Source of the DNA: Coptodactyla brooksi
Taxonomy: Eukaryota; Arthropoda; Insecta; Coleoptera; Scarabaeidae
DNA length: 22,712 bases
NCBI GenBank assembly: GCA_033557675.1
Contig: JAWQRM010000433.1
Location: 1-22,712 of the forward strand
Direction: 5' to 3'
The notes under the pieces are model-generated. The model searched no databases and was not told where the DNA came from. It saw nothing but the letters and a program-made list of their open reading frames with translations. This document shows positions 1-9,639 of this stretch, one piece after another. Within the stretch, counting starts at the first letter, position 1. Each line of letters begins with the position of its first letter. A program made the position numbers and the translations under genes.

Positions 1-30
1 TTTAGACACTCTACCATATTTTTAATATAA

Positions 31-36
<6 letters not shown>

Positions 37-71
<35 letters not shown>
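37..71. repeat. (TA)n microsatellite
   Basis: An uninterrupted run of about 17 TA dinucleotides directly abuts the left end of the IS630-type element that starts near 72. A similar run abuts the other end at 1716-1739, so the element probably inserted into a TA tract. Confidence 0.95.
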
Positions 72-73
<2 letters not shown>

Positions 74-1713
74 TGTCCCATTATGATTTCATTTTTATGA
101 GTGCTTTGCAAGAAACGGATTTTATCGATGTTTGTTTGGAAATAATTAATTTTGTCTACAATTCGTGCTCAAAATGCATTTCATCCTTCGCAACTCACGC
201 TTCAAACCGATGCAAAACTTCATTCCCCACTACGTTTCTTCGTGTTGCAACTGAAATACTGCGACATGCATTACCAATACCCAGTTGCATGTCTTGCAAG
301 GTGGAAGGTTCAGTGTTGTAAACATGTGATTTTAAATATCCCCAGAGAAAGAAATGGTTTGGAGTTAAATCAGGTGATCGTGGCGGCTATTTGATGGGAT
401 CGTGTGTACCTATCTATCTGGAAAGGTTAGATTTAGAAAAAAAGTGGGTAATGTTTACCTATTGGGGAATTGTTCATTTAGTAAGTTTGCGATAATAAGA
501 GTCATTCTGTTGACTGACCAAAGATTGGCGAGTATGTAAAGGTACTTTCTCCAACAACCCTGGTAGTATTTCGCTTAGAAAATGTAGGTATCTTTGACCA
601 CTCAGCAGTCCTTGATAGAAATAAGGACCTATTACATACCCATCGATGATTGCACACCAAACATTAACACCCCAAATATTTTGAAAATGAGTTTGCTGCA
701 TCCATTCTTACTACACCATTATTATGGAAACGCGATTCGTCTGACCATAATATTTTTGATAATAGATTGTTATCATCATGTAAGCGTACTTGTTTGTCTG
801 CTATTCATTTTCATCTTTCTGGATAGTATGTAGGCCATAGACCTTGCTGAAGGTGAATTGTGAACGGATTGAATTTTTTAATTTTTAAAATGGGATGAAC
901 GGAGGATCAGGAAACAACACACTGAGCAGCAATATCGCGGGTGGAAAACTAGCGTTCTATTCGCTTCGGCAGTAACAGGATTCAATCAAGTTTTCTTTTT
1001 TGTCGACAAGGTAGATACCCAGCTTCTCTCAAAATGTTTTCCGTCGATACGAACGTGTTAAGATCTGAGCACCTCCTCTCAGGAAGACGTTCCGCGTAAA
1101 AAAACCGTTCTGCTGCATGACCAGATTTTCTACATTCGCCAAAGATTAATAACATGTCGATATATTCATGCACGTCAAAGAACGACGGCATTTTAAATGT
1201 AAACAGTAAGTAACACTTAAAACACAAAAATAAACAAATATGGAATAGTCACAAAATGATAACAGTTTAGACCGAATAAACACCAGACTGTGACACAAAC
1301 TGGCTCAAAAGCAATAACTGGCAAGTAACTGATGAATCAACGATAGATATTTGTAGATGATGACGTTTCATGCAAAGCACTCTACACTCAATTGTGCGGG
1401 CAGTAAGTCTTACGTGGCACTCTAGACTCGAACCCATTTATTGATTTATTTCGAAAATTTTGTTATAGAACCAAAACTTTTTTATACTCAATTGAAAAGA
1501 ATAAATCAGAGGCTATAAAATGTTTATAAAGGAAGTATACTATTCTATTTCAAAAAACAGAACTTTCTTTTTTGGGATACCCTGTACGTATCCTATTGTC
1601 AACTTTTAGTTCTCCATATAGTCCATTACTTACCCTATGCGACAGCATTTGTCCTGCAACGATATCTCTTCTCAATTCCGAAATATCCAGTGGGGAAGTC
1701 ATACTGGGACACC
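72..1713 (-). mobile_element. IS630/Tc1-mariner-type DNA transposon, degenerate, DUF4817-type transposase
   Basis: The left end reads ggtgtcccattatgatttc inward and the reverse complement of the right end reads ggtgtcccagtatgacttc; 17 of these 19 positions agree. Both ends sit against TA microsatellites, which suits the TA target preference of the superfamily. The 1.64-kb body holds a minus-strand transposase relic at 195-1191. A second end-like motif, tgggataccctgta, lies at 1573-1586, so the true right end could be there instead. The 1713 end gives the longer match and is preferred. Confidence 0.65.
195..1191 (-). pseudogene. IS630-like DDE transposase relic with DUF4817-like N-terminus
   Basis: The protein would cut and paste its own element in the nucleus. 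The start is placed at MPSFFDVHEY (1191), which opens a DUF4817-like helix-turn-helix region followed by a RxxERFxYAERLPERR segment. Next come STRDIAAQC, HLQQGLWP, then DDNNLLSKILWSDESRF with the first catalytic Asp, HFQNIWGVNVWCAIIDGYVIGPYF, QQND with the second Asp, and RSPDLTPNHFFLW with the third Asp. The C-terminal tail ends at a tga near 195. Several frameshifts break it, including one between SDESRF and the NVWCAI segment, and stops occur in the middle third. All three catalytic Asp codons can be read but not in one frame. Domain names come from remembered family motifs, not a search. Confidence 0.85.
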
Positions 1714-1715
1714 TT

Positions 1716-1739
1716 TATATATATATATATATATATATA
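1716..1739. repeat. (TA)n microsatellite
   Basis: A run of 12 TA units immediately right of the inferred right end of the 72-1713 element. It mirrors the tract at 37-71. Confidence 0.9.
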
Positions 1740-2589
1740 AGCACTTTTGGTACTTTATAAATAAAATAATAAATAGAATGATTTCAACACGTAAGCTGCC
1801 TTGAACTGTTATCAATTAAAAACCTAATAAAGTGAGTAATTTGGCAAATGATTAACAATTAAATTAATTCAAAATGTATTAAAATGGTTAAAAATAAGCT
1901 ACTTTCGCTCTCTCAAATTTTGTGAAGCAGCAACAAAATTGAGTAATAATTTATGAGTTAGCGTTTGCATCTGCCAACACATTTTCGTCTGACTCTTCCG
2001 TATTTTCTTTCTAGTAATACTTATTTCCTTGTATGTTTATAGTGTAAAAGCACTATACTAAATTATTTTCGAGTCACACAAATTCTTCCGGCCGAGTTTA
2101 TATTTTTTGAATTGTTGCGACAATTGCAATAAGAACAATGTTACTGTATCGTAAAGTGAAGAGAATTCTAACCAATTTACAAGCCTTGTTTTCATAGTAC
2201 ACTAGATACGGTGGTATAGAATTAATGAATTTTATGATTTTTTTAGTTCTCATTAGTAAGGTATTAATTAACTACCTGAATTTTTGTTTTATTTCGTGAA
2301 GCTAACAACAACTAAATATCGCACTTAACTTTTTTCAATATTTATTTTTTCGATTTTAATATTTATACCACTAGTTAATGCAATAAAATTTAAAATTGAA
2401 AACAAATTTCTTGGATAGATACCTTTTGAAGCGTTGACAATGCAGGAGAATACATGGGCTTGTAATTTATATTATTTGTATTATGTGTTTTAGCACTTAC
2501 GTTGAACACTTAATACATATAAAGTAAATTCTTTTTTAGTTTCTTTCACACATTTTGAAGATTTTTAACTTGAGTGTTGTATCAATGAT
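1740..2589. other. AT-rich stretch, no gene recognised
   Basis: About 850 bases of low-complexity, AT-rich sequence with no long reading frame, no terminal repeats I could pair, and no RNA-gene signature. It separates two transposon relics. Confidence 0.6.
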
Positions 2590-3512
2590 TGGGCATTTAT
2601 TGTGAAAGAACGGAACCTTATGTTTTATTGACAGTATTGTCCATCGCTTGCCACTACTTTTCCCATCTTTCTGACAACATACGAATACCGGGTTGGACGA
2701 ATACTTACTTCATCTTTTGAGGCTATCCATGATTTTTGGTATTGGACCCAATTTTTGGTATCTTCATATGACGTGAAGTGCTGCTCAGACACGCCATGCG
2801 TCTTCGATCGAAACAAGTGGAAAGCAGAATGAGCAATGTCTGGTGAATACAGTGGGTGAGATAAAACCTCGTAAATTAGTATTTTCAAACAGCTTTTGAC
2901 CGGCAGCCCAACATGTGAACGAGCATTATCATGCAGGAGAATAAGTTTGTCGTGTCTGGAGTAGTAGTGGGCGCGCTTTCCTTGACTGCTCGACTCAATC
3001 TCATCAATGTTCGGTAGACAGCCTCAGTAGTGGTTTCGTTCGATTGGAGTAACTCATAATACACGACACCACGCTGACCCCACCAAATACACGACAAAAG
3101 TTTTTCCATAAATATTTGGCTTAGCTGTATATGTTGAAGCATGGCTTGGTGGTCCCCATGATTTCTTCCTTTGTGGATTATCAGTGGATACATTTTTCAT
3201 CACCAGTGCTATACGGTGCAGAAAACCCTTTCTGTAATGCCTGGCAAGCAATTTCCTTGTTTTCGAATCATTCCCAATGATTCTAAACGATTTGAAATTG
3301 CTTGTTGGGTCACTCCTATTGTTAGTGCAAGTTCTTTTTGTACTGATTTTTTTATACTTATTACTTTTATACTGATAAAAATTCACTAGTATTGCAAGGT
3401 TATGTTGTTGACAGATGTCCAACCTTACGCTAATGATTATCGACAATTTTGACGATAACTTACTAGTGGCACCAGATTTTGTCCAACGGTGGAAACTTAT
3501 TTGCACACCTGA
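2590..3512 (-). mobile_element. mariner (DD34D) element remnant
   Basis: The transposase relic at 2625-3375 is followed on its 5' side (3376-3512) by non-coding sequence ending, on the minus strand, in tcaggtgtgcaaataag, which resembles a mariner terminal repeat. No convincing partner was found on the left side. The left limit of about 2590 is set only by the end of the coding relic plus a short 3' leader. At about 0.92 kb it is shorter than the usual 1.3-kb mariner. Confidence 0.55.
2625..3375 (-). pseudogene. mariner transposase relic (DD34D)
   Basis: Read on the minus strand, the relic begins within the N-terminal paired-like helix-turn-helix (KSVQKELALTIGVTQQAIS, then LGMIRKQGN). After a deletion of roughly 20 codons it resumes at LLARHYRKGFLHRI. 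The first catalytic Asp survives as GDEK in a shifted frame, followed by DNPQRKKSWG and PNIYGK, then CIWWGQRGVVYYELL. The third Asp is in YSPDIAHSAFHLFRS, and the C-terminus HFTSYEDTKNWV...VVASDGQY is intact. The part around the second Asp is degraded. At least three frame breaks separate these blocks. The order and spacing of motifs are those of mariner transposases; the subfamily cannot be fixed by eye. Confidence 0.9.
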
Positions 3513-4189
3513 TTTTTGTGCACCCGTTTTAATTACCTTGAAACAAGTGCTTTGTTCTCCATGGTCAACCAGATTAGTGATATGAATGATGTAATATAAA
3601 AAACTTTATTCAATACGGCACATTTTATGACGAAGGCTTCCAAGATAAACGCCTTTTCCATAACAATAAGCACTCATCGCCATAAATATCTTGAATTGAA
3701 ATAGATAGGTTTTAGCATATATATTGTATAATTTTCGGTTTTGGAAATTTCCTTGCAAAGGTTACATTTCTGCTATCTTTAGAATGTACAGATCTGCAAG
3801 GTAGTAGAAATCTTCGTGAAGGCAATACCTTACTAAAGAAGGATCATAGCAAAGTATTACCTCTAAATCAATAGTCACAAGTCCTTGCTAATTGATTTGT
3901 GTGTGGTCTTCGTCCTTGATCGTTTCCGGAACTAGTGACTTTCAATATATTGTACTGCATACAAGTTCATTTGCTCCATACCCAGCGCTGTCTGAACCAC
4001 CCGTCCAACACTTTGTTTTGGTAACAGGGGAAATCGGTAAAAGACCAATGTTAAGTATTTTGGATTCCCATAATAACCGCCTTTTTTGCAACGAACTAGA
4101 AATAAGGGTCTTCACGTGTCTTAGTCATATAAATTTCGATCATTATCGGGGAATACCCGATATACACAGCAAATCATCTACCCGTTATA
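3513..4189. other. Unassigned stretch between two transposons
   Basis: An open frame of 115 codons runs on the plus strand from 3892, but it shows no domain I recognise and its last codons fall inside the terminal repeat of the next element, so it is not called as a gene. Nothing else stands out. Confidence 0.5.
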
Positions 4190-4335
4190 CAATGTTGGCC
4201 AAATGCGTGGAACCAAATAAATATCTTTGGAATTTTTAGAGATTTCGAAACGAAATTTGAGAGATATATATTACAGTAAATTGGGCGTTTACTTTCAATT
4301 TTTTAGACTGTTTTGAACCTCCGGTTTAACCGGAA
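4190..4335. repeat. Left terminal inverted repeat of the 4190-5728 element
   Basis: Inverted counterpart of 5616-5728. Conserved blocks are ggaaccaaataaatatct near the tip and gaacctccggtttaaccgg at the inner edge. About 33 bases near 4240-4275 have no counterpart in the right repeat. Confidence 0.85.
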
Positions 4336-4574
4336 CTAATGCCGATTTTGTAACACAAATTTATAATGAAACACCCTGTATATTATTTTAGTTTCGAAAG
4401 CAGCATTTTACCACAAGTACAAAAATATAAGGTTCAGTATTTTTTATTTCAGTGCCAACAGAGATAACGAGATCTAGTAGTCTATTAAAGAAACACAATC
4501 ACATTATTAACCAAAATGAAGTGAATTACAGAACACTGACGTAAAACAGGAATACGGTGTAAACCGCCACTAAA

Positions 4575-5587
4575 CTTAACGCATTAAGTGTTCAAACTGA
4601 GCACCGCCTACTTCTTGAGAGTAACCAAGTCGATTCTCCTGTAACGTTGGCTCCTATTTCTGGTGGAATTATCTGAATCTCGTGTTATTTTTTCAGCTAG
4701 CTTTTGCAAATTATTTGGTATATTAACATAAACTTTGGACTTTAAATAACCCTATAGAAAAAAGTCCAGTGGGTTAAGGTTTGGGGATCGCGTAGGCCAT
4801 TCAAGGGTACCTCTCCTTACAATCCGTCTGCGATAGAATGTTCTGTCTAAACGATTTCGAAGAATGCGAGCATAATGGGGTGATGCCCTGTCCTGCTGAA
4901 ACCAGATATTATTTGCCAATTGTCCATTTACCTCCAGCGCCGGAATCACTTGCGTGTTTAAAAGCTCTAAATACCTTTCTCCGTTTAAAGTTCCTTATAA
5001 GAAGAAAGACCCCACAATTCTGTTATTGTAAATACCGGGCGAGACGTTTAATTTTTGGGGATGTTGCGTATGAGTCTCATATACCCAGTGAGGATTAGTT
5101 TGCGACCAGTAACGGCAGTTATATCGATTAACCGTACCGTTCAAACAACACGTAGCCTCGTCTGAGAACACCACATTTCTTTCAAAATTATTATCAGAAT
5201 TGCAAATATCCATCATTGTTTCACAAAATTCTAACCGTCTGTTGAAATCATCTTCGAAGAATTCTTTAACAAGACTAATTTTGTATGGCTGATATTTTTT
5301 TCCTCTTAATATCCTTCCTACTGAACGACGGCTAATTTCGTGCATATTTAGCAGTTCACCCATTTTCCCATTTGTTGTAGTTTTTAACGTCCAGTTTTTG
5401 GTAAAACGCCGACTGTTCCACTTGTGTTATAACTTTGTAAAGTTTTTGTCACTATTGAACGTGATATCTGTCGATTTGGATAAACCTCATTAAAAAGATC
5501 GCATACTTCTTGATGCGTCCTTCTTCTGTTCCCAAACCCAATCATCATTAATATTTCTGTTCGTTCTCTTTCACTTAACTCATCCAT
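4575..5587 (-). pseudogene. Tc1/mariner-IS630-type transposase relic of the long-TIR element
   Basis: The start at MDELSERERTEILMM lies about 30 bp inside the right terminal repeat, as expected for the native start. Residues 1-60 form a helix-turn-helix domain (HQEVCDLFNEVYP). A frameshift and deletion near 5370 precede a second helix-turn-helix (EISRRSVGRILRGKKYQPYK). The catalytic core follows: VVFSDEATCCLNG with Asp 1, RYWSQTNPHWV, LNGERYLELL, WFQQDRASPHYA with Asp 2, then RSPNLNPLDFFL, where the third Asp is Asn (codon at 4779-4781). An in-frame taa replaces a likely Glu codon before GTLNGERY, and a tag replaces Trp after DFFL (4752-4754). After another frame change the C-terminus QEVGGAQFEHL ends at 4575. 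It cannot be functional. Confidence 0.9.
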
Positions 5588-5615
5588 TTTACGTTCAAGT
5601 TAAAACACTACGTAC

Positions 5616-5728
5616 TTCCGGTTAAACCGGAGGTTCAAAACCGTTTAAAAAATTCAAAGTAAATGCGCAATTTACTAACAACAAATTCCAGAGATATTTA
5701 CTTGGTTCCACACATTTGCCCAACACTG
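5616..5728. repeat. Right terminal inverted repeat of the 4190-5728 element
   Basis: Reverse complement matches 4190-4335 apart from the left-side extra segment. It ends with caacactg followed by the TA target duplication. Confidence 0.85.
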
Positions 5729-5730
5729 TA

Positions 5731-5999
5731 TATCCGATATAACGCGAAAGTTAACTAACTCAGTTTGTAAAAAGGAATATGTTATACCGGGATTAACCGA
5801 TATACCAAGAAAATAATTAAATTTTTCTTCATAAAGTTCATAGCAGTTTTACTGGCAATATAAACTTACCACTAAATGACATTTCCTACTTTTTACTAAA
5901 ATTTGAAGCTTTTATAGTAAATGGTATTTTTTTAAATTTTATATTAGTACAATACGTCAAACCCACCGAAATAGAGGTTTAGTGATACGCTGAAATCGA
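5731..5999. other. Short AT-rich gap
   Basis: No gene, repeat pair or RNA signature recognised. Confidence 0.5.
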
Positions 6000-6480
6000 T
6001 CCAGCACCTTGCACCATGGTTATTCCTCCGTCCCTACAAGCATTCGACTAGAGTTGCTGAAACAGTACTTCGGAACAAACTGTATAGTTCTCTATCGGAG
6101 AAGAAGAAACTCTAAGCCCACGTAACACGCGTGCGTATGTGTGAAGAGCTGCCGCCGGTGTGTACGTGTGAGTTACAACACAAGTATTCACTCGATGAAC
6201 TAAACCGAGCTGTGTAGCGTGTAATCTGAACAGAGGTCCGTGTGGTGCTGCTCTGTCGATAAGGCGGGCAACTCCCCGGGGATGCCGAACATTGCCTCGC
6301 ACACATGTACCACTTCCTCGCAGCACGGTGAAACCTCGCAGTTACTACCCCCGCAAACTGGCTAAAACATCCCCAGAGATCCGACGGGTCTCCGTGGGTC
6401 TATTAACACATTCACCAGGAGTAGAGATAAGCCAGCCTCGGATTCCCTCTCGGAATGATTAATGACTACTCCTACATCCC
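6000..6480. other. GC-richer, CpG-containing island of unknown function
   Basis: Base composition changes sharply from AT-rich flanks to a mixed, CpG-containing stretch densest around 6120-6400. Frames of 64 and 92 codons on the minus strand overlap in different phases, and neither shows a recognisable domain or codon signature. It may be a regulatory region or a non-coding exon. This is inference from composition only. Confidence 0.4.
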
Positions 6481-7640
6481 TGTAATATATATTTTAATAT
6501 AATGACCGATAAGCTAATACGACAGCGACACTGGGATTGATTAAAAGAGTGGAATTGAGAGGTATCACCCTCCTCACAGCTATTCAATTTAAACGTTGCT
6601 AATATCTTACTTCATACCTGAAACCAATTTATTAATAGATTAGATATATAATAAAAGTGTCAAAGTCATACATTCTAGTGCAGGACCTCTCTGTCATACA
6701 TTAGTGCTTTAGAAATGAGTTTCTGCGGTGAAGGTTCTAAGTTGTAGGGGCATTAAGTTATTTCAACACCGTCATGTTCATAGCTACTGGAGTTGAAGCA
6801 TTCCTGGAAGGCCACTTCATCAATCATCGTAGAATGGCGTAATCTAAGAGTGTTATTAATGATGGATGGTGAGATGTAGTTTTCTTGAATTCAGATGGGC
6901 TTTAGTACCTTCTTTGTTAGGGAAGAGTTGGCAAATCTCTGTAGCTTAGTGAATATAGAGCCAGTTGAGATTTCTGTTTGGATTTGTGCGATACATGACT
7001 TATATAGTAGCATTTATCATTTTACTTTGCATTTAGTCAGCTGTAAAATGCACACTTGTTGGGAAATCAGTAGTGACATAATGTTTGTTCCTGGTGACCA
7101 CATTACAAATAACTTGTTAAAGATAAAAACAATTGTTACTTTATTAGTATTTTTCTTTATAAAAATACACTGTAATACAAGTATCTTTTGGTTAATGACT
7201 AAAAATTTTTAAAATATTTTCGAAGTAGCTGTAATTCGTCTCAATACGGAAAATGATATATCTCATCAAAAGTAACCTAAATTATCTGTATAAAAATATT
7301 CTAGAAATTCTTGCAGGTGCTTGTGATATATTTACATCAGAAGAAAGTAAATAAAAGTATTTTTACTTCTTTATATAAAACATCTCGTCTTCACAAAAAT
7401 CATTGATGTACAAATGGTAATCTTTTCTAGAGGATATATAGTCCAAAAAGTAAGTTTTATGAATGAAATCACATATAAACAAGACATTCAACTTAGCCCT
7501 GTGCTAATCAGCCTTAATAACAATATAGTCGATAAACTATTTATATGGAACTTGTTGAACCCCCAAAATGTTCTTTGGACTTGTTTATTTCTATTCCGTG
7601 TTTCAAATTTTTACACGAAGTATTAAAGGTCGTTATACAG
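6481..7640. other. AT-rich stretch, no gene recognised
   Basis: An open frame of 105 codons at 6895-7212 (plus) has hydrophobic stretches but no recognisable family and no supporting features. I see no terminal repeats or RNA genes. Confidence 0.5.
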
Positions 7641-7728
7641 TCAATAACGGCCAGCTAAGAAATATTTTAATGTATGTAATTCAAAACATAGGCTAGGTAC
7701 ATATTATAGATAATACATATGTACATAC

Positions 7729-7734
<6 letters not shown>

Positions 7735-7769
<35 letters not shown>
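7735..7769. repeat. (TA)n microsatellite at the 3' edge of the Tigger relic
   Basis: About 17 TA units. A smaller TA run follows at 7774-7784. The expansion has replaced or invaded the C-terminal end of the transposase relic, which loses all similarity here. Confidence 0.9.
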
Positions 7770-7771
<2 letters not shown>

Positions 7772-7789
7772 TGTATATATATATTCCGT

Positions 7790-9071
7790 ATGTATCTTAA
7801 TTTTGCGCACACTTCGCTCATAATAGCTAAAGCCCATTTTAGAGTTTCACATTCGTCCACATTACCTTTATCAGAGTTATGTTCTTCATCATTATTGCAC
7901 AATTCTTCAAAAATTTCTGTAATACTGAAGTTAGGGCTCTCTGTAGGCACATGACTATTAACAGAAGCATATTCATCTAAATCCGCAATTTCGTTACGTA
8001 CTGTAGGAAAGAGTTGGGCAAGGGGTACTGCGTATTCTTCATCAATCATTGTATCTTCTTGGATAACATCAGAGAATACGGCCTTGGAAAAACATTTCTT
8101 TATTTATGTTTCTTTTCAGAATTCTCAAAATCACATTCACTGTCAATAAACGTTAGAAACCTTGTAATTAAAAATCGGTAATTTTTTCGATAAATGAATT
8201 TGAAATTCTGAATTATTCCTTGATCCAAGGGCTGACAATGTGAAGTGGTGTTTGACGGCAGGAAGACCAGTTTAACATTTTCTAATGGCATTTTAGAATG
8301 TGACGTGGCGTTATCCAAGAAAAGAAGCACTTTTCTATTTTGTTTTTTCATGTATTTGTCAAATTTATGTAGCCATCTTCTTATAATTTCCGTTGTCATC
8401 CATGCCTTTTTGTTAGAAACCCATTCTAATGGTAATTTGCCAATATGATTAGCTTCTTTCTTATCTTCTTTCTCACCTTCCATATTTGCACATAGTAAAA
8501 TAGTCAAACGTTGTTTTGCTGCCTTCTTCCCTGCACAATTCTCATTTTATAATGCAAATGTCTTAATTGGCATGGCGCTGTAATAAAGACCTGTTTCGTC
8601 AGCATTAAAGACATCTCGAGGAGCATAATTTCTTAAAATCAACGGTAACTTGGTTTTCTCTATATCGTCCAAAGTAATCTCTGCGGGCTCACCACAAGTT
8701 GATTTAAAAGTTATACTGTGTCATTCGCAGAAACTTTCCAACCATCCGTTAGATGCTGTGAAATTTTCCATCTTTAAACTGCTTGCTGTCTCCAGCTTCA
8801 GATATTACAATTGCTTTATTTCTGGCTTTGCAAACCCAATTGTAGACGACTTGAACCATTTTTTGTTTTTGCTCCAAATTAACACATTCCTCAACCATGT
8901 TTTTTAGATCACCTTTTTTTATAATGTCGTTAATTTGTGTTTTCCAACCCCATATTTTTCGACCAACTTTCGCGAACTTAACGCATACTTTTCATATTCC
9001 GCGATTATATTTATTTTGTCTTGTAGCGATAAACGTTTTGTTTTTAGCGACATATTTAGTGACTGAGCCAT
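7790..9071 (-). pseudogene. pogo/Tigger-like transposase relic (CENP-B-type DNA binding plus DDE_1)
   Basis: The start MAQSLNMSLKTKRLSLQ at 9071 opens a CENP-B-type helix-turn-helix (DKINIIAEYEK, SSRKLVEKYGVGK). A frameshift follows, then KTQINDIIKKGDLKNM and NLEQKQKMVQVVYNWVCKA, part of a Tc5-type helix-turn-helix. A second, compensating shift leads to FTASNGWLESF. The DDE_1 core has VFNADETGLYY (Asp 1), KKAWMTTEIIRRWLHKFD, LLFLDNATSHSK (Asp 2) and FLPSNTTSHCQPLDQGII (Asp 3). All three Asp codons are in one frame, interrupted by tga at 8721-8723 (probably a CGA Arg codon after C-to-T change) and taa at 8547-8549. The acidic C-terminus (MIDEEYAVPLAQL) lies in another frame. About 430 residues are traceable, slightly short for Tigger proteins. 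Confidence 0.92.
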
Positions 9072-9285
9072 CGCACAAATAAGACGTAATATTGGGTATT
9101 TCCATCAATAAAGATACATTATAAATAGTCCGGCCGATATCGGAAAGTAAATTTGTATGAAGATAGGCCGTGAAACTGTGGGTTTATATGGCCGAGGTTG
9201 TTTTATAAGGGGGGCCGTAAATAGCGAGTATTCATATATAGGAATTTCCTTATTGTCGAATCGGGGAACTTTGAAACTGTCCGGT
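9072..9285 (-). mobile_element. Probable 5' leader and end of the Tigger element
   Basis: GC content rises between the relic start codon and about 9285, and on the minus strand the outer edge reads cagtttcaaagttcccc, the kind of cagt-starting tip seen in pogo/Tigger elements. No matching inverted end was found beyond 7735 on the other side, so the boundary is tentative. Confidence 0.35.
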
Positions 9286-9429
9286 ACCTCAGATTACGTA
9301 CAATAAAACACATCAATAGTTGTTTAACCAATACTACTATATATTGAACATAATATATGTGTATAAATGTAAAAATAATGCAATAGAGTTATATATACCA
9401 CATAGTACATAGAAATTATGCATGTCATA

Positions 9430-9633
9430 TATTTAAATATTGTGTATGAATTCGCTTCATTACATATTTCTTCGATTTGATACCTGTGAGCTTTTAATAT
9501 ATCTGTTTCTAAATCTTCGTTTGTACGTGTTGGTTCTAACAAAACTTTTCAATGCTTTCATTGGCGTATTAAAATGTTTTGATGCAGCTGCGAATTTAAC
9601 CTGTTCTGAATTTCTTTTGCCAATTTTCGTGTA
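9430..9633 (-). pseudogene. Possible fragment of a helix-turn-helix transposon protein
   Basis: On the minus strand two adjoining frames read KIGKRNSEQVKFAAASKH then FNTPMKALKSF, and LLEPTRTNEDLETDILKAH. The first looks like a psq- or CENP-B-type helix-turn-helix, with an AAxKHFNTPMKAL recognition helix. One frameshift joins them. No catalytic domain is nearby. It could be a different element from the Tigger relic beside it, or a chance open stretch. Confidence 0.3.
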
Positions 9634-9639
9634 ATTTAA

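Larger units (their letters stand above)
4190..5728 (-). mobile_element. Tc1/mariner-IS630-type element with long terminal inverted repeats, near full length
   Basis: The left end (caatgttggccaaatgcgtg) and the reverse complement of the right end (cagtgttgggcaaatgtgtg) match at 17 of 20 positions. Similarity continues inward for 146 bp on the left and 113 bp on the right, down to a shared near-palindrome ccggtttaaccgg; the left copy holds an extra segment of about 33 bp. A TA dinucleotide flanks each end (4188-4189 and 5729-5730), the expected target duplication. The 1,539-bp body carries one minus-strand transposase relic at 4575-5587. Confidence 0.88.

Noticed and set aside
2590..2624. Left terminal repeat for the 2625-3512 mariner
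   Set aside because: No sequence here or up to 2200 pairs convincingly with the right-hand tip at 3489-3512.
4144..4162. Palindromic tatcggg/cccgata and a similar motif near 5785 flanking the 4190-5728 element
   Set aside because: Arms of 7 bp and partial similarity only. The TA duplications already explain the element boundaries.
3892..4239. Plus-strand open frame of 115 codons
   Set aside because: No recognisable domain, and its 3' part lies inside the terminal repeat of the 4190-5728 element. Likely a chance opening.
6895..7212. Plus-strand open frame of 105 codons with hydrophobic stretches
   Set aside because: No family signature, AT-driven residue composition and no gene context.
7637..7660. 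cagtcaataacggcc as the left end of the Tigger element
   Set aside because: It starts with cagt but does not match the opposite edge near 9279, so it cannot be paired as an inverted end.
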